The notes below the pieces were generated by a model that saw nothing but the letters and a program-made list of their open reading frames with translations, was not told the origin of the DNA and ran no database searches. Made by a program: the position numbers and the translations under genes. From positions 310,001 to 374,000 of the forward strand of contig NZ_JAAXMT010000005.1 in NCBI RefSeq assembly GCF_012277075.1: DNA of 64,000 nucleotides, written 5' to 3'. Numbering within the stretch: position 1 is the stretch's first letter; every line of letters begins with the position of its first letter. Of the stretch, positions 36,254 through 49,974 are shown in pieces. The stretch is from Streptococcus alactolyticus (GTDB lineage: Bacteria > Bacillota > Bacilli > Lactobacillales > Streptococcaceae).

Positions 36254-38695
36254 TTATACTTCATCATTTTCTTCTTCGGGATGGACGAGGGTAAAGGTCA
36301 TGATTTTAGAATCTTGGTCCAATTTCATGACTTTAACGCCCAAGGTTGAACGACCTGTTTGCGAAATATTAGACACACCTGTACGAATGACAACACCTGT
36401 ATCTGTAATAACCATGATATCCTCGTCACCATTGACAGTTGCTAGACCAGCTAACAGACCATTTTTCTCAGTGATCTTAACAGTCTTAATACCTTTACCA
36501 CCGCGACCTTTAGTTGGGTATTCAGATGCAGCTGTACGTTTGCCGTAACCCTTCTCTGTAATCACAAGCACTTCTTGGTCATCTGTGATGCGTGAAGTAC
36601 CCACAACAGCGTCACCCTCACGAAGATTTACCCCACGAACACCTGAAGCTGAGCGGCTCATACTACGAACAGCACTTTCTTTAAAGCGGACACTATAACC
36701 AAAACGTGTTCCAATGATGATATCATCATCGCCGCTTGTTCGGATAACATTGATTAACTCATCACCGTCTTTAAGGGTAATAGCCTTCAGACCATTTTGA
36801 CGAATATGCGCAAATTCAGACTCCTTAGTTCGCTTGATAATCCCATTTCGTGTCACAAAGAAGAAATAATTTTCTTCTGACTCAGCTTGTGTGGCTCTGA
36901 TGATGGTTTGAACCACTTCGTCTTCGTCCAATTTCAAGAGATTGACAATTGGTAATCCCTTGGCACTGCGACCGTATTCAGGGATTTCATAGCCCTTCAA
37001 ACGGTAAACACGACCACGATTGGTCATAAAGTAAACGTAATCGTGAGTATTTGTCGATACCAATTCTCGCACAAAGTCATCGTCATTGACACCTGTTCCC
37101 TTGACTCCACGACCGCCACGTTTTTGCGCACGGAATTCGTCTTGAGAAAGGCGTTTAACGTAACCATTATCAGACAAGGTGATGAGAACATCGCTTTCTT
37201 CAATCAAATCTTCATCGTCTAGTGAAAGCACTTCTCCCACCATCAATTCTGTACGGCGAGGGTCAGCATATTTACGCTTAATCTCGTCCATTTCTTCTTT
37301 GATGATCGCAATAATACGCTCTGGTTTGGCTAAAATATCCGACAAATCAGCAATCAAAGCCAACAAATCATCGTATTCATCTTGGATTTTTTCCCTTTCC
37401 AAACCAGTCAAACGACGCAAACGCATATCAAGGATAGCTTGACTTTGACGTTCTGACAATTGGAAACGTTCCATCAATTCTTTTTGTGCCAAAACATCGG
37501 TTTCGCTATTGCGGATAATGCTAATCACTTCGTCCAAGTGGTCTAAAGCAATCAGCAAGCCTTCCAAGATGTGAGCGCGTTTTTCTGCCTTTGCTTTATC
37601 AAATTTTGTGCGGCGAACAATCACATCTTTTTGGTGCTCGATGTAATCAACAATAATCTGTTTGAGTGATAAAATCTTAGGCACACCATTTTCAATCGCC
37701 AGCATATTAAAACTATAATTGGTTTGCAAGCTGGTCAATTTAAAAAGATTATTCAAAATCACATTAGCAGAGGCATCACGACGCACTTCAATAACAAAGC
37801 GAATACCTTCGCGGCTTGATTCATCACGTACCGCTGTGATTCCTTCGATACGCTTTTCTTGCGTCAAACGCACGATGTGTTCGTGTACCTTAGTTTTATT
37901 GACGCCATAAGGGAACTCCGTCACCACGATACGCTCACGACCACTCTTAGTTGTTTCAATCTCTGCACGTGAACGCAGGATAATAGACCCCTTACCTGTT
38001 TCATAAGCTTTGTAAATCCCTGAACGTCCCATTACCAAAGCCCCTGTTGGGAAATCTGGTCCAGGCAAGACTTCCATCAATTCACGCGTCGTCACGTTAG
38101 GATTATCCATCACCAACTTAACCGCATCAATCGATTCGCCTAAGTTGTGCGGTGGGATATTTGTCGCCATACCGACGGCAATCCCTGTTGCACCATTGAC
38201 CAACAAATTAGGAAAACGCGATGGTAAGACCAAAGGCTCACGTTCGCTACCATCGTAGTTATCTTGGAAATCAACTGTTTTTTTGTTGATATCACGCAAC
38301 ATCTCTAGCGCAATTTTGCTCATTCGGGCTTCGGTATAACGTTGTGCTGCTGCACCATCACCATCCATTGAACCAAAGTTTCCGTGACCATCAACCAACA
38401 TATGACGATAGCTCCACCATTGAGCCATTCGAACCATAGCTTCATAAATCGAAGAATCACCATGAGGGTGATATTTACCCATGACATCCCCTGTGATACG
38501 AGCTGATTTTTTATGCGGTTTATCAGGCGTTACTCCAAGCTCATTCATTCCATAAAGAATGCGGCGATGAACAGGCTTTAACCCATCGCGAATATCTGGC
38601 AGTGCGCGTGCGACAATAACAGACATCGCATAATCGATAAAACTTACTTTCATCTCTGAGGTTAGATTAACGTCAATTAAATTTTTATCCTGCAT
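36254..38695 (-). CDS. gyrA: DNA gyrase subunit A
   Basis: An 813-residue type II topoisomerase subunit that cuts and rejoins DNA. The catalytic Tyr is in [11 protein letters not shown]; the quinolone-resistance region reads [17 protein letters not shown], with the Ser and Glu whose change gives resistance both unmutated. The C-terminal beta-pinwheel with the GyrA box ([10 protein letters not shown]) is present. Full length. Divergent from ldh with 213 bases between. Confidence 0.98.
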   Translation of the reverse strand: MQDKNLIDVNLTSEMKVSFIDYAMSVIVARALPDIRDGLKPVHRRILYGMNELGVTPDKPHKKSARITGDVMGKYHPHGDSSIYEAMVRMAQWWSYRHMLVDGHGNFGSMDGDGAAAQRYTEARMSKIALEMLRDINKKTVDFQDNYDGSEREPLVLPSRFPNLLVNGATGIAVGMATNIPPHNLGESIDAVKLVMDNPNVTTRELMEVLPGPDFPTGALVMGRSGIYKAYETGKGSIILRSRAEIETTKSGRERIVVTEFPYGVNKTKVHEHIVRLTQEKRIEGITAVRDESSREGIRFVIEVRRDASANVILNNLFKLTSLQTNYSFNMLAIENGVPKILSLKQIIVDYIEHQKDVIVRRTKFDKAKAEKRAHILEGLLIALDHLDEVISIIRNSETDVLAQKELMERFQLSERQSQAILDMRLRRLTGLEREKIQDEYDDLLALIADLSDILAKPERIIAIIKEEMDEIKRKYADPRRTELMVGEVLSLDDEDLIEESDVLITLSDNGYVKRLSQDEFRAQKRGGRGVKGTGVNDDDFVRELVSTNTHDYVYFMTNRGRVYRLKGYEIPEYGRSAKGLPIVNLLKLDEDEVVQTIIRATQAESEENYFFFVTRNGIIKRTKESEFAHIRQNGLKAITLKDGDELINVIRTSGDDDIIIGTRFGYSVRFKESAVRSMSRSASGVRGVNLREGDAVVGTSRITDDQEVLVITEKGYGKRTAASEYPTKGRGGKGIKTVKITEKNGLLAGLATVNGDEDIMVITDTGVVIRTGVSNISQTGRSTLGVKVMKLDQDSKIMTFTLVHPEEENDEV

Positions 38696-38825
38696 TAAGG
38701 AAAAACTCTCCTCCTCTACTGTAAAACTCTTCTATATTATACCATATTTTTCCTAGAAACGACATGGCTAGCCAAACTTAGATTGACTACACTAAAATAA
38801 AATTTCACAAAGTTTTTAGAATAAA

Positions 38826-38857
38826 TTAGTGACATATCTCACGTAACGTGCTAAAAT
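38826..38857 (+). promoter_or_regulatory. ldh promoter with a Rex-like palindrome
   Basis: GTGACA (38829-38834) and an extended -10 TGCTAAAAT (TAAAAT at 38852-38857) are spaced 17 bases apart. The -35 lies inside TTAGTGA-N6-TCACGTAA, whose GTGA-N6-TCAC core resembles Rex sites (TTGTGA-N6-TCACAA) but with an extra base on each side. Redox control of ldh by Rex is plausible but unproven. Confidence 0.5.
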
Positions 38858-38905
38858 ATAAACGTATGAGGCTTTAACCTCAAAAAAAGTTAAGGAGATG
38901 TTTAG

Positions 38906-39898
<993 letters not shown>

Positions 39899-39916
39899 TT
39901 AGCTCTAAAGGATGGT

Positions 39917-39944
39917 AAAAGAGAGTCGAAAGACTCTCTTTTTT
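39917..39944 (+). terminator. Terminator after ldh
   Basis: An 11-base stem AAAAGAGAGTC with a GAAA tetraloop and T run, 19 bases after the ldh stop. Confidence 0.95.
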
Positions 39945-39953
39945 CTACCTTAA

Positions 39954-39997
39954 AATAAAAAATAACAGGAAACTACCACTCCCTGTTATTTTTTTAC
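39954..39997 (-). terminator. Terminator after nox
   Basis: A 9-base stem (AATAACAGG, 39961-39969, with 39982-39990) and long T runs on both strands; it ends the leftward nox transcript 14 bases past the stop. Confidence 0.88.
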
Positions 39998-40003
39998 TCA
40001 ACA

Positions 40004-41371
40004 CTACTCAGCACTCAACGCTGCCATAATAATGTAGTTATAAGGTTTATTGAAGTGTGGCAAGAAGAACAAATCTGTCAAAGCTAATTTATCAATCGTT
40101 ACTTGCTCTTGGATAGCCAATGAGAAGAGGTGCAGTGCCAAAGAAATGTCTTTTTTAGACATCAATTGTGCCCCTAGAATTCTGCGAGTCTTTTTATCGT
40201 AAACAATCTTCAAGGTTACTTTGGCATTGTCTTTCTCGATAAATTCAGGCTTTTGATTGTCTTTGTATTCCACTTCTGCTGCTTCAAATCCTTTGGCAGC
40301 TGCTTTTTCCAAAGTCAAACCAGTTGAAACCATGTCTAAGCCATAAATCGAAATACCGTTTGAACCTTGGACACCGACACCTTCTAATTTATGTCCGCAA
40401 GCATTGTGGGCTGCCACAATCCCTGTTCTTACTGCATTCGATGCAAGAGCGATATAATCGATTGTTTGTGTTGCGTTATTGAAAATAGTTGCACAGTCAC
40501 CAATAGCATAGACGCCGGGAACACTTGTTTCTTGGTATTTATCCACTAGGAAAGCACCGTTTGAGAAGAGTTCCACTTTGCCACCACCTAGAGTAGTATT
40601 TGGGCGGAAACCAACAGCAAGGATAACCATATCAACATCGTATTCAGCTTTATCAGTGATGATTTTTTCAACTTTTGTTTGACCCGCAATTTCTTTAACG
40701 GCTTCACCAAAGGCTAGTCGAATACCGTGATCTTCCAAATTTTTCGCCATCGCTGCACTAAAATCTGCGTCATAGTAACCTGCCAAGCATGTTTCAGCAA
40801 CATCGATAAGGGTTACTTCTTTGCCATTACGTTGGAAGGCTTCTGCCAATTCTACACCAATATAACCCGCACCAACAACGGCAACACGTGAAATGTTTTC
40901 ATGGTGTAATTTATTAATCACATCTTCAGCGTTTTGGTACAATTTCACAAACTGAACATTCTCAAGAGCTGCTTTGAATTCAAGAGAATCTGGGTCCATG
41001 TGAACCCCTTTAATCTTAGGAATAATAGGTTGCGAACCTGTCGCAAAAATCAATTTATCGTAGTGTTCTTCATGTGTTTGACCATCTACAATTGCTGTTA
41101 CCACTTTATTATCATAATCGACAGACTCCACAGGAGAATTCATATAAATGGTAGCACCTAACTCTTCTAGCTCTTTCTTGCTAGAGTAGAATAACCCTTC
41201 TGGACCAGAGATCTGCTCTCCAATCCATAGCGCCATACCACAGCCTAAAAATGAAATATTAGAATTTTGATCAAAAACAACAATTTCATTGTTAGCTCCG
41301 TAGTTGGTTAACATGGTTTTAATACATGCTGTTCCAGCATGGTTTGCTCCGATAACAACAATTTTACTCAT
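40004..41371 (-). CDS. nox: H2O-forming NADH oxidase
   Basis: A 455-residue flavoprotein that reduces O2 to water with NADH, protecting catalase-negative streptococci and regenerating NAD+. FAD-binding motif [11 protein letters not shown] with active-site His11, redox-active single Cys44 in [15 protein letters not shown] motif [15 protein letters not shown] and second FAD motif [11 protein letters not shown]. It converges on ldh; both consume NADH. Confidence 0.96.
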   Translation of the reverse strand: MSKIVVIGANHAGTACIKTMLTNYGANNEIVVFDQNSNISFLGCGMALWIGEQISGPEGLFYSSKKELEELGATIYMNSPVESVDYDNKVVTAIVDGQTHEEHYDKLIFATGSQPIIPKIKGVHMDPDSLEFKAALENVQFVKLYQNAEDVINKLHHENISRVAVVGAGYIGVELAEAFQRNGKEVTLIDVAETCLAGYYDADFSAAMAKNLEDHGIRLAFGEAVKEIAGQTKVEKIITDKAEYDVDMVILAVGFRPNTTLGGGKVELFSNGAFLVDKYQETSVPGVYAIGDCATIFNNATQTIDYIALASNAVRTGIVAAHNACGHKLEGVGVQGSNGISIYGLDMVSTGLTLEKAAAKGFEAAEVEYKDNQKPEFIEKDNAKVTLKIVYDKKTRRILGAQLMSKKDISLALHLFSLAIQEQVTIDKLALTDLFFLPHFNKPYNYIIMAALSAE

Positions 41372-41409
41372 AAGAAAAACCTCTACTGACTAATAGTTTT
41401 ATCACTATT

Positions 41410-41438
41410 ATTATACCACATAGAAAAAACGCTTACAA
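41410..41438 (-). promoter_or_regulatory. nox promoter
   Basis: On the minus strand, TTGTAA (41438-41433) and TATAAT (41415-41410) with 17-base spacing. A partial cre-like sequence (TTGTAAGCGTTTTTT, 14 of 15) overlaps the -35. Confidence 0.7.
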
Positions 41439-41548
41439 GTATTTTGTTTCAAGTTTTCTCCCTATTTCTGAAAATAAAAACACCTCATAATGATATGAGT
41501 TTCATGGAAAAAATATAAAAAGAGAACCTCCTGGTTCCCTTTTTGTCA

Positions 41549-44416
41549 TTAGATATCCGTGATTTTCACCAATGGATGACCCAAAGCAGCAATGTTTTCA
41601 TATTGCGTACTTTGTTCTCTCCAAAGGGCATCAATTGGATACCAGCCGTTGTTGGCTGCGTTATACGGATCTAAAACATAGGTATTTCCATTTGAATAGC
41701 CTTTTAAGACAATAGCGTGGCTGGTGCCAAAAGGCCATGACGAGAACTTATTCATCTGAACAGATGCTGATACATAGTGACCTTCTTTCAAGGCATTGGT
41801 TAATTCATTCACTGAACCCAAAGCTGTCGGTGTCATTCCAAAGTGTTTAGAGGCCAACAATACACCATTTCCACTCGTTCCTTGACTACCACGGTTAAAT
41901 TCAACCGTATCATAATACAGGTAATCTGCTACCATCGTTGGTAAAATTTCTTTTCCTGATAATGACGAGATAATCATAGATAAACTGGTTGGCACACAAC
42001 CTGTTGCTCCCATTTTGTAGCCACCGTAGAGAGTGTTTCCCCAGCGTTCATCTTTCTGATTGTAATAAGGAGTGTTGTAGCTGGTTTTTTTCACGGTAAA
42101 TTCCGTTTTACCAAGCAAGTACATTTTCCCATTATCAGACTGGTAAGCGTGCAAATGATAGGTTCCTGTTCCAGAATGGTTAGCAACATTAATTAAACCA
42201 GTTGCAACCGCTTGTGAAACAGAAGCGTCGTACCACTTAATGTCGTCCTGGCCATTAACATCTGACCAGACAGCGTATTTAACAGAGCCATTTGAATACA
42301 CACCTGAAATGGTAACGCCATAAACGCCTGTCCCCTTATAAGTAGCTGTTACGCTAGTTGTTGATTGGGTATTGTTAAAGGCACATTGTTCCAAATTATA
42401 ACCAATGGTACTGCCATCTTTTGTTTTGATATAAGTATGAACAGTGTAATTTCCTGTTAGATTGTGGTGGTATTTTTCATCCACGGTCACAGTTGCCGAA
42501 CCATCGACAAGATTTGACGTTGTGTACTAATGAAGGTTTGATTGATCGCTTTCTGACCATGCTGCTACGGACACACTCGCAATAGATTTTGAGGTTTCTG
42601 TTTCGGCAATAACAACTTGCAGCGTTCCTTTATCGGCGTTGTGGTTTTGCACGGTAACCGTTGGTGCTGTCAAGTTTTGATTAAAGGTCAAATCAATCCC
42701 TGAAGTAGTAGCGAAACCAACAAGGGAATGTGTTACTTCGCTGACACCGTAAACGTGAACGTTGTAGTGGCCTGATTCAAAGTTATGATTTTTCGCGTAG
42801 AAAGTGTAAGTGTAGCTGCCGTCTGCTGTTTTTTCTGCCTTGTACCACTTGATATCATCTTGGCCGTTTTGGCTAGTCCAAACAGGCACTTCAATATCAT
42901 GAACGTAGATTGGGACGTTGGTCACCACAACCTTAGCTGAAGTATCGCTGGCTTGGGTTACACTGACTTTGACATCTGGTTTTGGCACGTCAATGCTGGT
43001 TGCACTGATGCAGGTCATTTTCCCTTTGACAACGGCATAAGTGTGGATGTAATAAGCACCGTAATCACCTGTGTAGCTAGCTGTTAATTGACCATTTTTA
43101 GCCACTTGGTACCATTTGATATCGTCTTGATCGTTTTTGGCTGACCAAACCGCGTGGTAAGTTTTGAGGTTTGAGCTGACGTCGCTTGGCATGGTAATGT
43201 AGATACCTGTTGGAGCCAATTCTGCCTTAACGGCCACATCACCGAAACGATAGTCTGATTCAAAGCGTTTGCCAAGTAATCCTGTTTGTACTTTTTAACG
43301 TGGTTATAGCCATAAACGTGGACATTGTAAGTACCCGCTTCTAGATTATGGGTCGCTTCGCTGAAAACAACGTAATAAGAACCGTCTGCTGCTTTTTCTG
43401 CCTTGTACCATTGAAGATCGTCTTGACCATTTGCCTCTGTCCAAGTTGGTACTTGGATATCATCAATGTAAATCGGTACATCAGTGATGGTTACCTTGTA
43501 AGTCGTCGCACTTTCTTTGGTAATATTAGCCTTAACTTCTGGTTTTGGCACAAGGACTGAAGTGGCGTTCAAACCGACCATTTGCCCGCGAACAACTCCA
43601 TATGTGTGAACGAGGTAAGTTCCGTAAGAGCCAGTGTAGTTGGCTTTAGTATGACCTGAAGGGTCAGCCTTGTACCAAACAATATCATCTTGATCATTTT
43701 CCGCAGACCAAACCGCGTGGTAAACCGCCATCCCTTTGCTGACATCACTTGGCATAGTCAAATCAATGCCGTCTTTGGCTAATGTGGCATCAACCGCTAC
43801 GTCACCAAAATAGTAATCCGCTTCAAAATGCGTACCAGCCAAACCTGTCAAAGCATTGGTTACCGCGCTCGTTCCGTAAACGTGAACATTATAGCGACCG
43901 CTTTCTGGATTGTGTTCAGCCACACTGATAATAGCCGAATAAGTGGTGTTTGAATCCTTAGTTGTCTTGTACCAAATCAGATCATCTTGGTCATTGGCTT
44001 GAGTCCATGTTGGCAATTGCACGCTTGAAATGTAGACAGGTACATCTGAAACCGTTACTTTGTAACTGGTTTCGCTGGCTTTCGCAATTGTCACTTTGGC
44101 ACTTGGCTCAGGGCACAATGATGCTTGTTCCATTCAGTCCAGTCATTTTACCATTAAGGTTTTGATAGGTGTGAATATGGTATTTGCCATAAGAACCCGT
44201 GTATTTAGCTGTTGTTTTACCATGGCTGTCGGCCGTGTACCAAATCAAGTCATCTTGGCCATTCTTGTCTGACCAAACCGCAAACATGATTTTAGCCCCA
44301 TCAGCGATTGGTTGGTTGTATTGGATGTTGAAACCGTTGCTACCTAGATAAACGTCGGTCACTCTATCCGTTACTCCAGTTCCGCCTCCTGTGGCTCCAT
44401 GACCTTTTGTCTTCAT
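41549..44416 (-). pseudogene. GBS Bsp-like repeat protein with C-terminal C39-type peptidase, broken
   Basis: A protein of about 950 residues made of eight GBS Bsp-like repeats, each with the core VW(S/T)...QDD(I/L).WY.A and ending in YxxHxY, followed by a papain-like peptidase_C39 domain (Cys in GATGCVPTSLSM, His in GTSHAIVLKGY, Asp in YVLDPYNA). Three lesions split it: a CCC-run frameshift near 44115, an A-run frameshift near 43290 and an in-frame TAG at 42527-42529 where Trp is expected (SNLH-stop-YTTS). The start at 44416 has AGGAG, yet no signal peptide follows, odd for a surface protein. Wall-lytic or adhesive functions are known for relatives. Confidence 0.85.
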
Positions 44417-44525
44417 AAACTTCTCCTAAAAAGCTTTCATTTTGTTACTATTTCAACATATTTTTAAGGTTGGTAAAATCCCCGAAAAATGAAATGCTTG
44501 ACTTTTATTGACTAATAAAAAAGAA

Positions 44526-44549
44526 AAGCTGGGCATGTCGTCCCAGCTT
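44526..44549 (-). terminator. Terminator after the first 6-phospho-beta-glucosidase
   Basis: An 8-base stem AAGCTGGG with complement (44526-44533 and 44542-44549), 20 bases past the glucosidase stop, followed on the minus strand by TTTTCTTTTTT. Confidence 0.85.
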
Positions 44550-44569
44550 AATTGGTGAGCAGTGACTCA

Positions 44570-46147
<1,578 letters not shown>

Positions 46148-46176
46148 TTATTATCTTGGAAAATGATACCATCCCA

Positions 46177-46830
46177 CTACAAATACACTGACAAAATTTC
46201 AGACACCACACGATAACCAGTGATATTAAGGTGAAGGCCATCTATTGTACAAGTTAGTGGCAAATGACCACTTTCGTCACACAAGGAATCGTGAATATTG
46301 AGGTAGATTACACTTTTTTTTGACAAATTAGATAGCAAATTATTTAATTGATTGATGCTATCATTATTACGATGATTTGGTGTGCGAACAAATCTTGGTG
46401 ACTCATTCATTGGAAAGACAGAAAGTAAGATAATCTCAGTTTCAGGCAATTTTTGTTGAATAGTAGCCATGATTGTCTCAATTGTTTCACACACTTCTTC
46501 TGGATGTCTGATCTTTAAATCATTAACCCCAATGAGCAAAACTACCTTACTTGGACGCAAATCTAAAACCTGCGTATGCAGATGTTCTAAGAGCTGCAAA
46601 CTGTTAATCCCATGAACACCACGGTTATAAAGCGGAAAATTAGATATCAGCATTTCGTGAATTGGAAAATATTCAGTGATAGAATCTCCAGCAAAGACAA
46701 TATTTGGCTGTTTTACCAGTTTGTTCAAAGCGTCGTATTTTTCCCACAACTGTACTTGTTGGTCAGCTAAAACTTTGTTGCGAAATTCTGTCACATCAGC
46801 TTTGTGATATAGTTCTTGAAAACCAGTCAT
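46177..46830 (-). CDS. SGNH/GDSL-type hydrolase
   Basis: A 217-residue esterase-fold protein with block I IVFAGDSITEYF (nucleophile Ser), the Gly in NRGVHGIN, block III VVLLIGVNDLK and the Asp-His pair in TIDGLHLNITG. No signal peptide, so it is cytoplasmic. The ATG at 46830 follows AAAGGAG; a longer frame to 46866 would overlap the upstream gene. It may remove acyl groups from imported glycosides, but the substrate is unknown. It lies between a HAD phosphatase and bglA. Confidence 0.85.
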   Translation of the reverse strand: MTGFQELYHKADVTEFRNKVLADQQVQLWEKYDALNKLVKQPNIVFAGDSITEYFPIHEMLISNFPLYNRGVHGINSLQLLEHLHTQVLDLRPSKVVLLIGVNDLKIRHPEEVCETIETIMATIQQKLPETEIILLSVFPMNESPRFVRTPNHRNNDSINQLNNLLSNLSKKSVIYLNIHDSLCDESGHLPLTCTIDGLHLNITGYRVVSEILSVYL

Positions 46831-46855
46831 AGTTTCTCCTTTTGTGACTATTCTA

Positions 46856-47674
46856 TCACGAATCACCCTCGTTCAAAAAATGATTAGCTAAGACTTGTAA
46901 GACACCATTTTCTTGATTTGACGGAGCTTGATAGCAGGCTACATTTTTAATTTCCTGTGGAGCATTCGCCATAGCAAAAGAGTATTTCGCCAGTTTTAAC
47001 ATCTCAATATCATTGCCACCATCACCAAAAACCATCAGATTTTCAGGACTATAGCCCCAGTGATTGAGCAAGAAATCAAGGCCAGTTCCTTTATGCACAT
47101 GCGATGGAATGACATCAATACAACCAAAACCACTAGAGGTTGCCGTTAGTTGATAATCTGCAAATAAAGTGTTAATTTCATCTCTCACTTGGAAGGTCAA
47201 TTCATCACGAACCAGTAAAGTGACTTTAAAATAATCATCATCAGGAATTGGATGTAGATTATCAACGTATTTTAAAACAGGCAAATAATAGCTAAGCAAA
47301 TCCTTAATTTTTTTCGGTGTCGACTTTGGCAAGTATGACGATGCCTTTCCTGCCAAGTTAATCACCGTATCAGGATAATGTTTCTCGATATAATTAACCA
47401 AAGCTGAGATAGCTTCTACTGTTTCAAATTCTTCCTGCAAAGTTCGACCATTTTCAATGATGTGACCGCCATTTTCAGCCACAAACGTCATTTGATGTTT
47501 ATGTTCAGGAAATTGTTGAATAATTTGACGGTATTGATTACCGCTTGCCACGACAAATTTAACATCATCTGCCATAAATTTATCAAATAAACGGTTAAAA
47601 AGTACTTTATCATAGGTTTTGTTATTCGTTAAAAACGTTCCGTCCATATCTGTTGCGATTACTTTTATTGTCAT
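46856..47674 (-). CDS. Cof-type HAD-superfamily sugar phosphatase
   Basis: A 272-residue hydrolase of the Cof/class IIB type. Motif I is IATDMDGTFL with both catalytic Asp, motif II is the VASGN stretch, and motifs III/IV are VHKGTG and VFGDGGNDIEML. Cof enzymes act on sugar phosphates, nucleotides or FMN. The ATG at 47674 follows AAAGGAG. It ends 25 bases before the SGNH gene; both belong to the beta-glucoside region. Confidence 0.88.
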   Translation of the reverse strand: MTIKVIATDMDGTFLTNNKTYDKVLFNRLFDKFMADDVKFVVASGNQYRQIIQQFPEHKHQMTFVAENGGHIIENGRTLQEEFETVEAISALVNYIEKHYPDTVINLAGKASSYLPKSTPKKIKDLLSYYLPVLKYVDNLHPIPDDDYFKVTLLVRDELTFQVRDEINTLFADYQLTATSSGFGCIDVIPSHVHKGTGLDFLLNHWGYSPENLMVFGDGGNDIEMLKLAKYSFAMANAPQEIKNVACYQAPSNQENGVLQVLANHFLNEGDS

Positions 47675-47734
47675 AAGCTTCTCCTTTTTCACCATTATAC
47701 GCTATTTTCTTGAAAATATCCTTGTCTATTATCA

Positions 47735-47776
47735 GAATAACTAATACTATGATATGAATAACTAATACTATGATAT
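47735..47776. repeat. Perfect 21-base tandem duplication
   Basis: GAATAACTAATACTATGATAT occurs twice in direct succession (47735-47755, 47756-47776) upstream of the HAD phosphatase gene. It may be a duplicated operator or simple slippage. Confidence 0.8.
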
Positions 47777-47831
47777 GAAAAATTACCACAAGATTTTCAA
47801 AAATAGAAATCTCATGGTGAGCGTGACATCA

Positions 47832-48010
47832 TCAGTCTATATCATTGTCAATGGTTTCTTTAAATCTTCCAATTGTTGCACTTGAATTACCTGCTACCTC
47901 TAACATCGAGGTAAAAATACGTTGATAACCTATCTTAGCCGCTTGCGCTATATAATCTTTCATCTCAATTTTGATTTTGATGGATAGATAGGAATTCCTA
48001 ATTCTTCCAT
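47832..48010 (-). pseudogene. N-terminal remnant of a DUF871/MupG-type protein
   Basis: Reads MEELGIPIYPSKSKL, a frameshift, then MKDYIAQAAKIGYQRIFTSM and SATIGRFKETID before a stop. This is the start of the DUF871 TIM barrel (6-phospho-N-acetylmuramidase MupG type). Only about 60 of roughly 360 residues are left. In relatives such genes accompany PTS permeases of the kind found next door. Confidence 0.65.
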
Positions 48011-48035
48011 ATTTTCACGTTCTTTCTATAAAAAA

Positions 48036-48053
48036 GAGTGGGCTTACCCACTC
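48036..48053 (-). terminator. Terminator after the cellobiose EIIC gene
   Basis: A 7-base stem GAGTGGG with complement, 4-base loop and TTTTTT on the minus strand, 9 bases beyond the EIIC stop. Confidence 0.85.
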
Positions 48054-48061
48054 TCATTATT

Positions 48062-49414
48062 TTAAGCTTCAACACCTTCTTCTTTAAGAAGTTGGTTGTC
48101 ATAACGACGAACAAATGGCCAATAAACTAGGAAGGCTGCAATCGCACAAAGAAGTGCTACAGGAATTGCTTTGACATCAGCTGTACCAAGAAAAGCACCT
48201 ATACCAACTGGAGTTGGCCATGGAACTTGTGCAATAACAGCATTAATCAAATTAAATTTCATTGCAAAATAGTAAATACTCATTGAAACAATCGGTGCTG
48301 TCATAAATGGAATAGCCAAAGCAGGATTATAGATAATTGGTAAGCCAAAAATTAAAGGTTCATTAATATTAAATACAGCAGGAACAACAGAAGCCTTTCC
48401 AATAGCACTTAATTGAGTTGAACGTGCTCGGAAAGCGCACCAGATACAAAGACCTAGAGTTGCACCAGAACCACCTGCAATAACAAACATGTTAGAAAAT
48501 TCACCTGCTACAATATAGTGTGTTCCGTCCGCAGCATTACTTGCCATGTTAGCCAAAGCAATCGGACTAACGAATGCAAAAATAATATTTGCCCCATGAA
48601 TACCCACAATCCAAAGCGCTTGAGTTAGTAAGTAAATAATTACTAAACCAATCCAAGTATTTGTTAAATTACCTACAAATGCAAACGGAATCGCAATAAC
48701 TTGGAAAATATCAGTACCGAAGGCAACGAGAATACCATTAACAATGATAACAGTAAAGGCTACAACGAATCCAGGAATTAATGCTGTAAAGCCTCGTGAA
48801 ACACCTTCTGGAACTGATTCTGGCATTTTAATAACCCAGTTATGTTTCACACACATACGATATAACAATACTGTCACAACTGCCATAATAATTGCTGTAA
48901 AAATACCAGTTGTACCAAAACGTGTAACCCCATTTGACATAGCCCAACCATCAGCTACAACTGTACCTTCCTTTAGGCTTATTACCGCAGACATTGCTCC
49001 GCCTTCAAAAATAATTTGGGGTACCGTCATAATAAATGCAAACAAAGCGAGTAAGGCACCATTTAGCGGAGTTAGATTTAAATCTTCTTCCTCTGCATAA
49101 ATTTTTGTTAATTCATAAGCCATAGCAAGGACAAAGTACAATGAAAGTGATCCCATAGTTGCATAATAAGCAATCATATAAAGATCCGTAAATTTATCAA
49201 AAGATGCCGAAAAAATATTAGCTACAATAGGCCAGAATGAGAATGCTTGTGGCAAAATAGAAAATACCAAAAACATTGATCCAACAATCGTAAATGGTAC
49301 TGCTGCCATACCAGCTGCTGTAATAGCACGTACAACCTTAAATTGAGCAATGACACTCATTGGCCCCATTAAATACTTATCTAGCAAGCCAAAGAATCCT
49401 TTTTGTTCATCCAT
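48062..49414 (-). CDS. celD: Cellobiose-type PTS enzyme IIC
   Basis: A 450-residue integral membrane permease of the lactose/cellobiose PTS family (EIIC), with about ten hydrophobic segments and the conserved FNINEPLIFGLPIIYNP substrate-site motif. It is the last gene of the run celB-celR-celC-orf-celD, the same order as the pneumococcal cel locus. It imports a beta-glucoside such as cellobiose with phosphorylation by the separate IIB and IIA. Confidence 0.93.
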   Translation of the reverse strand: MDEQKGFFGLLDKYLMGPMSVIAQFKVVRAITAAGMAAVPFTIVGSMFLVFSILPQAFSFWPIVANIFSASFDKFTDLYMIAYYATMGSLSLYFVLAMAYELTKIYAEEEDLNLTPLNGALLALFAFIMTVPQIIFEGGAMSAVISLKEGTVVADGWAMSNGVTRFGTTGIFTAIIMAVVTVLLYRMCVKHNWVIKMPESVPEGVSRGFTALIPGFVVAFTVIIVNGILVAFGTDIFQVIAIPFAFVGNLTNTWIGLVIIYLLTQALWIVGIHGANIIFAFVSPIALANMASNAADGTHYIVAGEFSNMFVIAGGSGATLGLCIWCAFRARSTQLSAIGKASVVPAVFNINEPLIFGLPIIYNPALAIPFMTAPIVSMSIYYFAMKFNLINAVIAQVPWPTPVGIGAFLGTADVKAIPVALLCAIAAFLVYWPFVRRYDNQLLKEEGVEA

Positions 49415-49447
49415 ATTAAACTCCTTTTAAATCACAAGCTTATTAAT

Positions 49448-49960
49448 CTACTTTCCAAAAGTTTGTTGAAAACGATAATAAAATTTGTCTGTATTATTTT
49501 TTACTTGCTCAATCCGCTTAATATTTAGCTGACTAAGCCCCAATCCTAAAAGTTGTAAAACAATAACAAATACTTTGCCACTTAATCCGTTGCTAAAAAT
49601 TGGAAAAGCTTGTTCAAACTGATATGGTAAAATCACCAATAAAATACCGATGAGGCTTACCGCTATTTGTCCTAAAAATGCTAACTTAGTCCATTTCAAA
49701 GCAACTGTTATTTTACCATACAAAGTGAATTGTTCAGCGAAAGCGATTGCAATTAAAAGTAACTGTAAAATTGGCAAAATAATAATAACATTCAATTGAT
49801 ACGACAAAATCATTATCCAATAAATATTAGCGAAGAATAACAAGGCAAGAGAATATCTAAAAAGTATATACCGAGCAAACAAGTTATTCTTCCAAGTGGT
49901 TTCCTGCTTTAAATCCCTTTTTTGCGTACTACTTTTTTGATTTTTACGTCCTGCCATCAT
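49448..49960 (-). CDS. Small membrane protein of the cel locus
   Basis: A 170-residue protein with a basic N-terminus and four predicted membrane segments (about 35-50, 55-72, 90-110 and 125-145), ending in a basic tail. I do not recognise a named domain. A gene of this kind occupies the same place, between IIA and IIC, in the pneumococcal cel locus, so it is a conserved member of the operon rather than noise. Confidence 0.75.
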   Translation of the reverse strand: MMAGRKNQKSSTQKRDLKQETTWKNNLFARYILFRYSLALLFFANIYWIMILSYQLNVIIILPILQLLLIAIAFAEQFTLYGKITVALKWTKLAFLGQIAVSLIGILLVILPYQFEQAFPIFSNGLSGKVFVIVLQLLGLGLSQLNIKRIEQVKNNTDKFYYRFQQTFGK

Positions 49961-49974
49961 TTATCTCCTCTCAA

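Noticed and set aside
36254..38695. Quinolone-resistance mutation in gyrA
   Set aside because: The resistance-determining region reads GDSSIYEAM, the sensitive form.
47735..47776. CRISPR array
   Set aside because: Only two directly abutting 21-base copies without spacers; no cas genes in the window.
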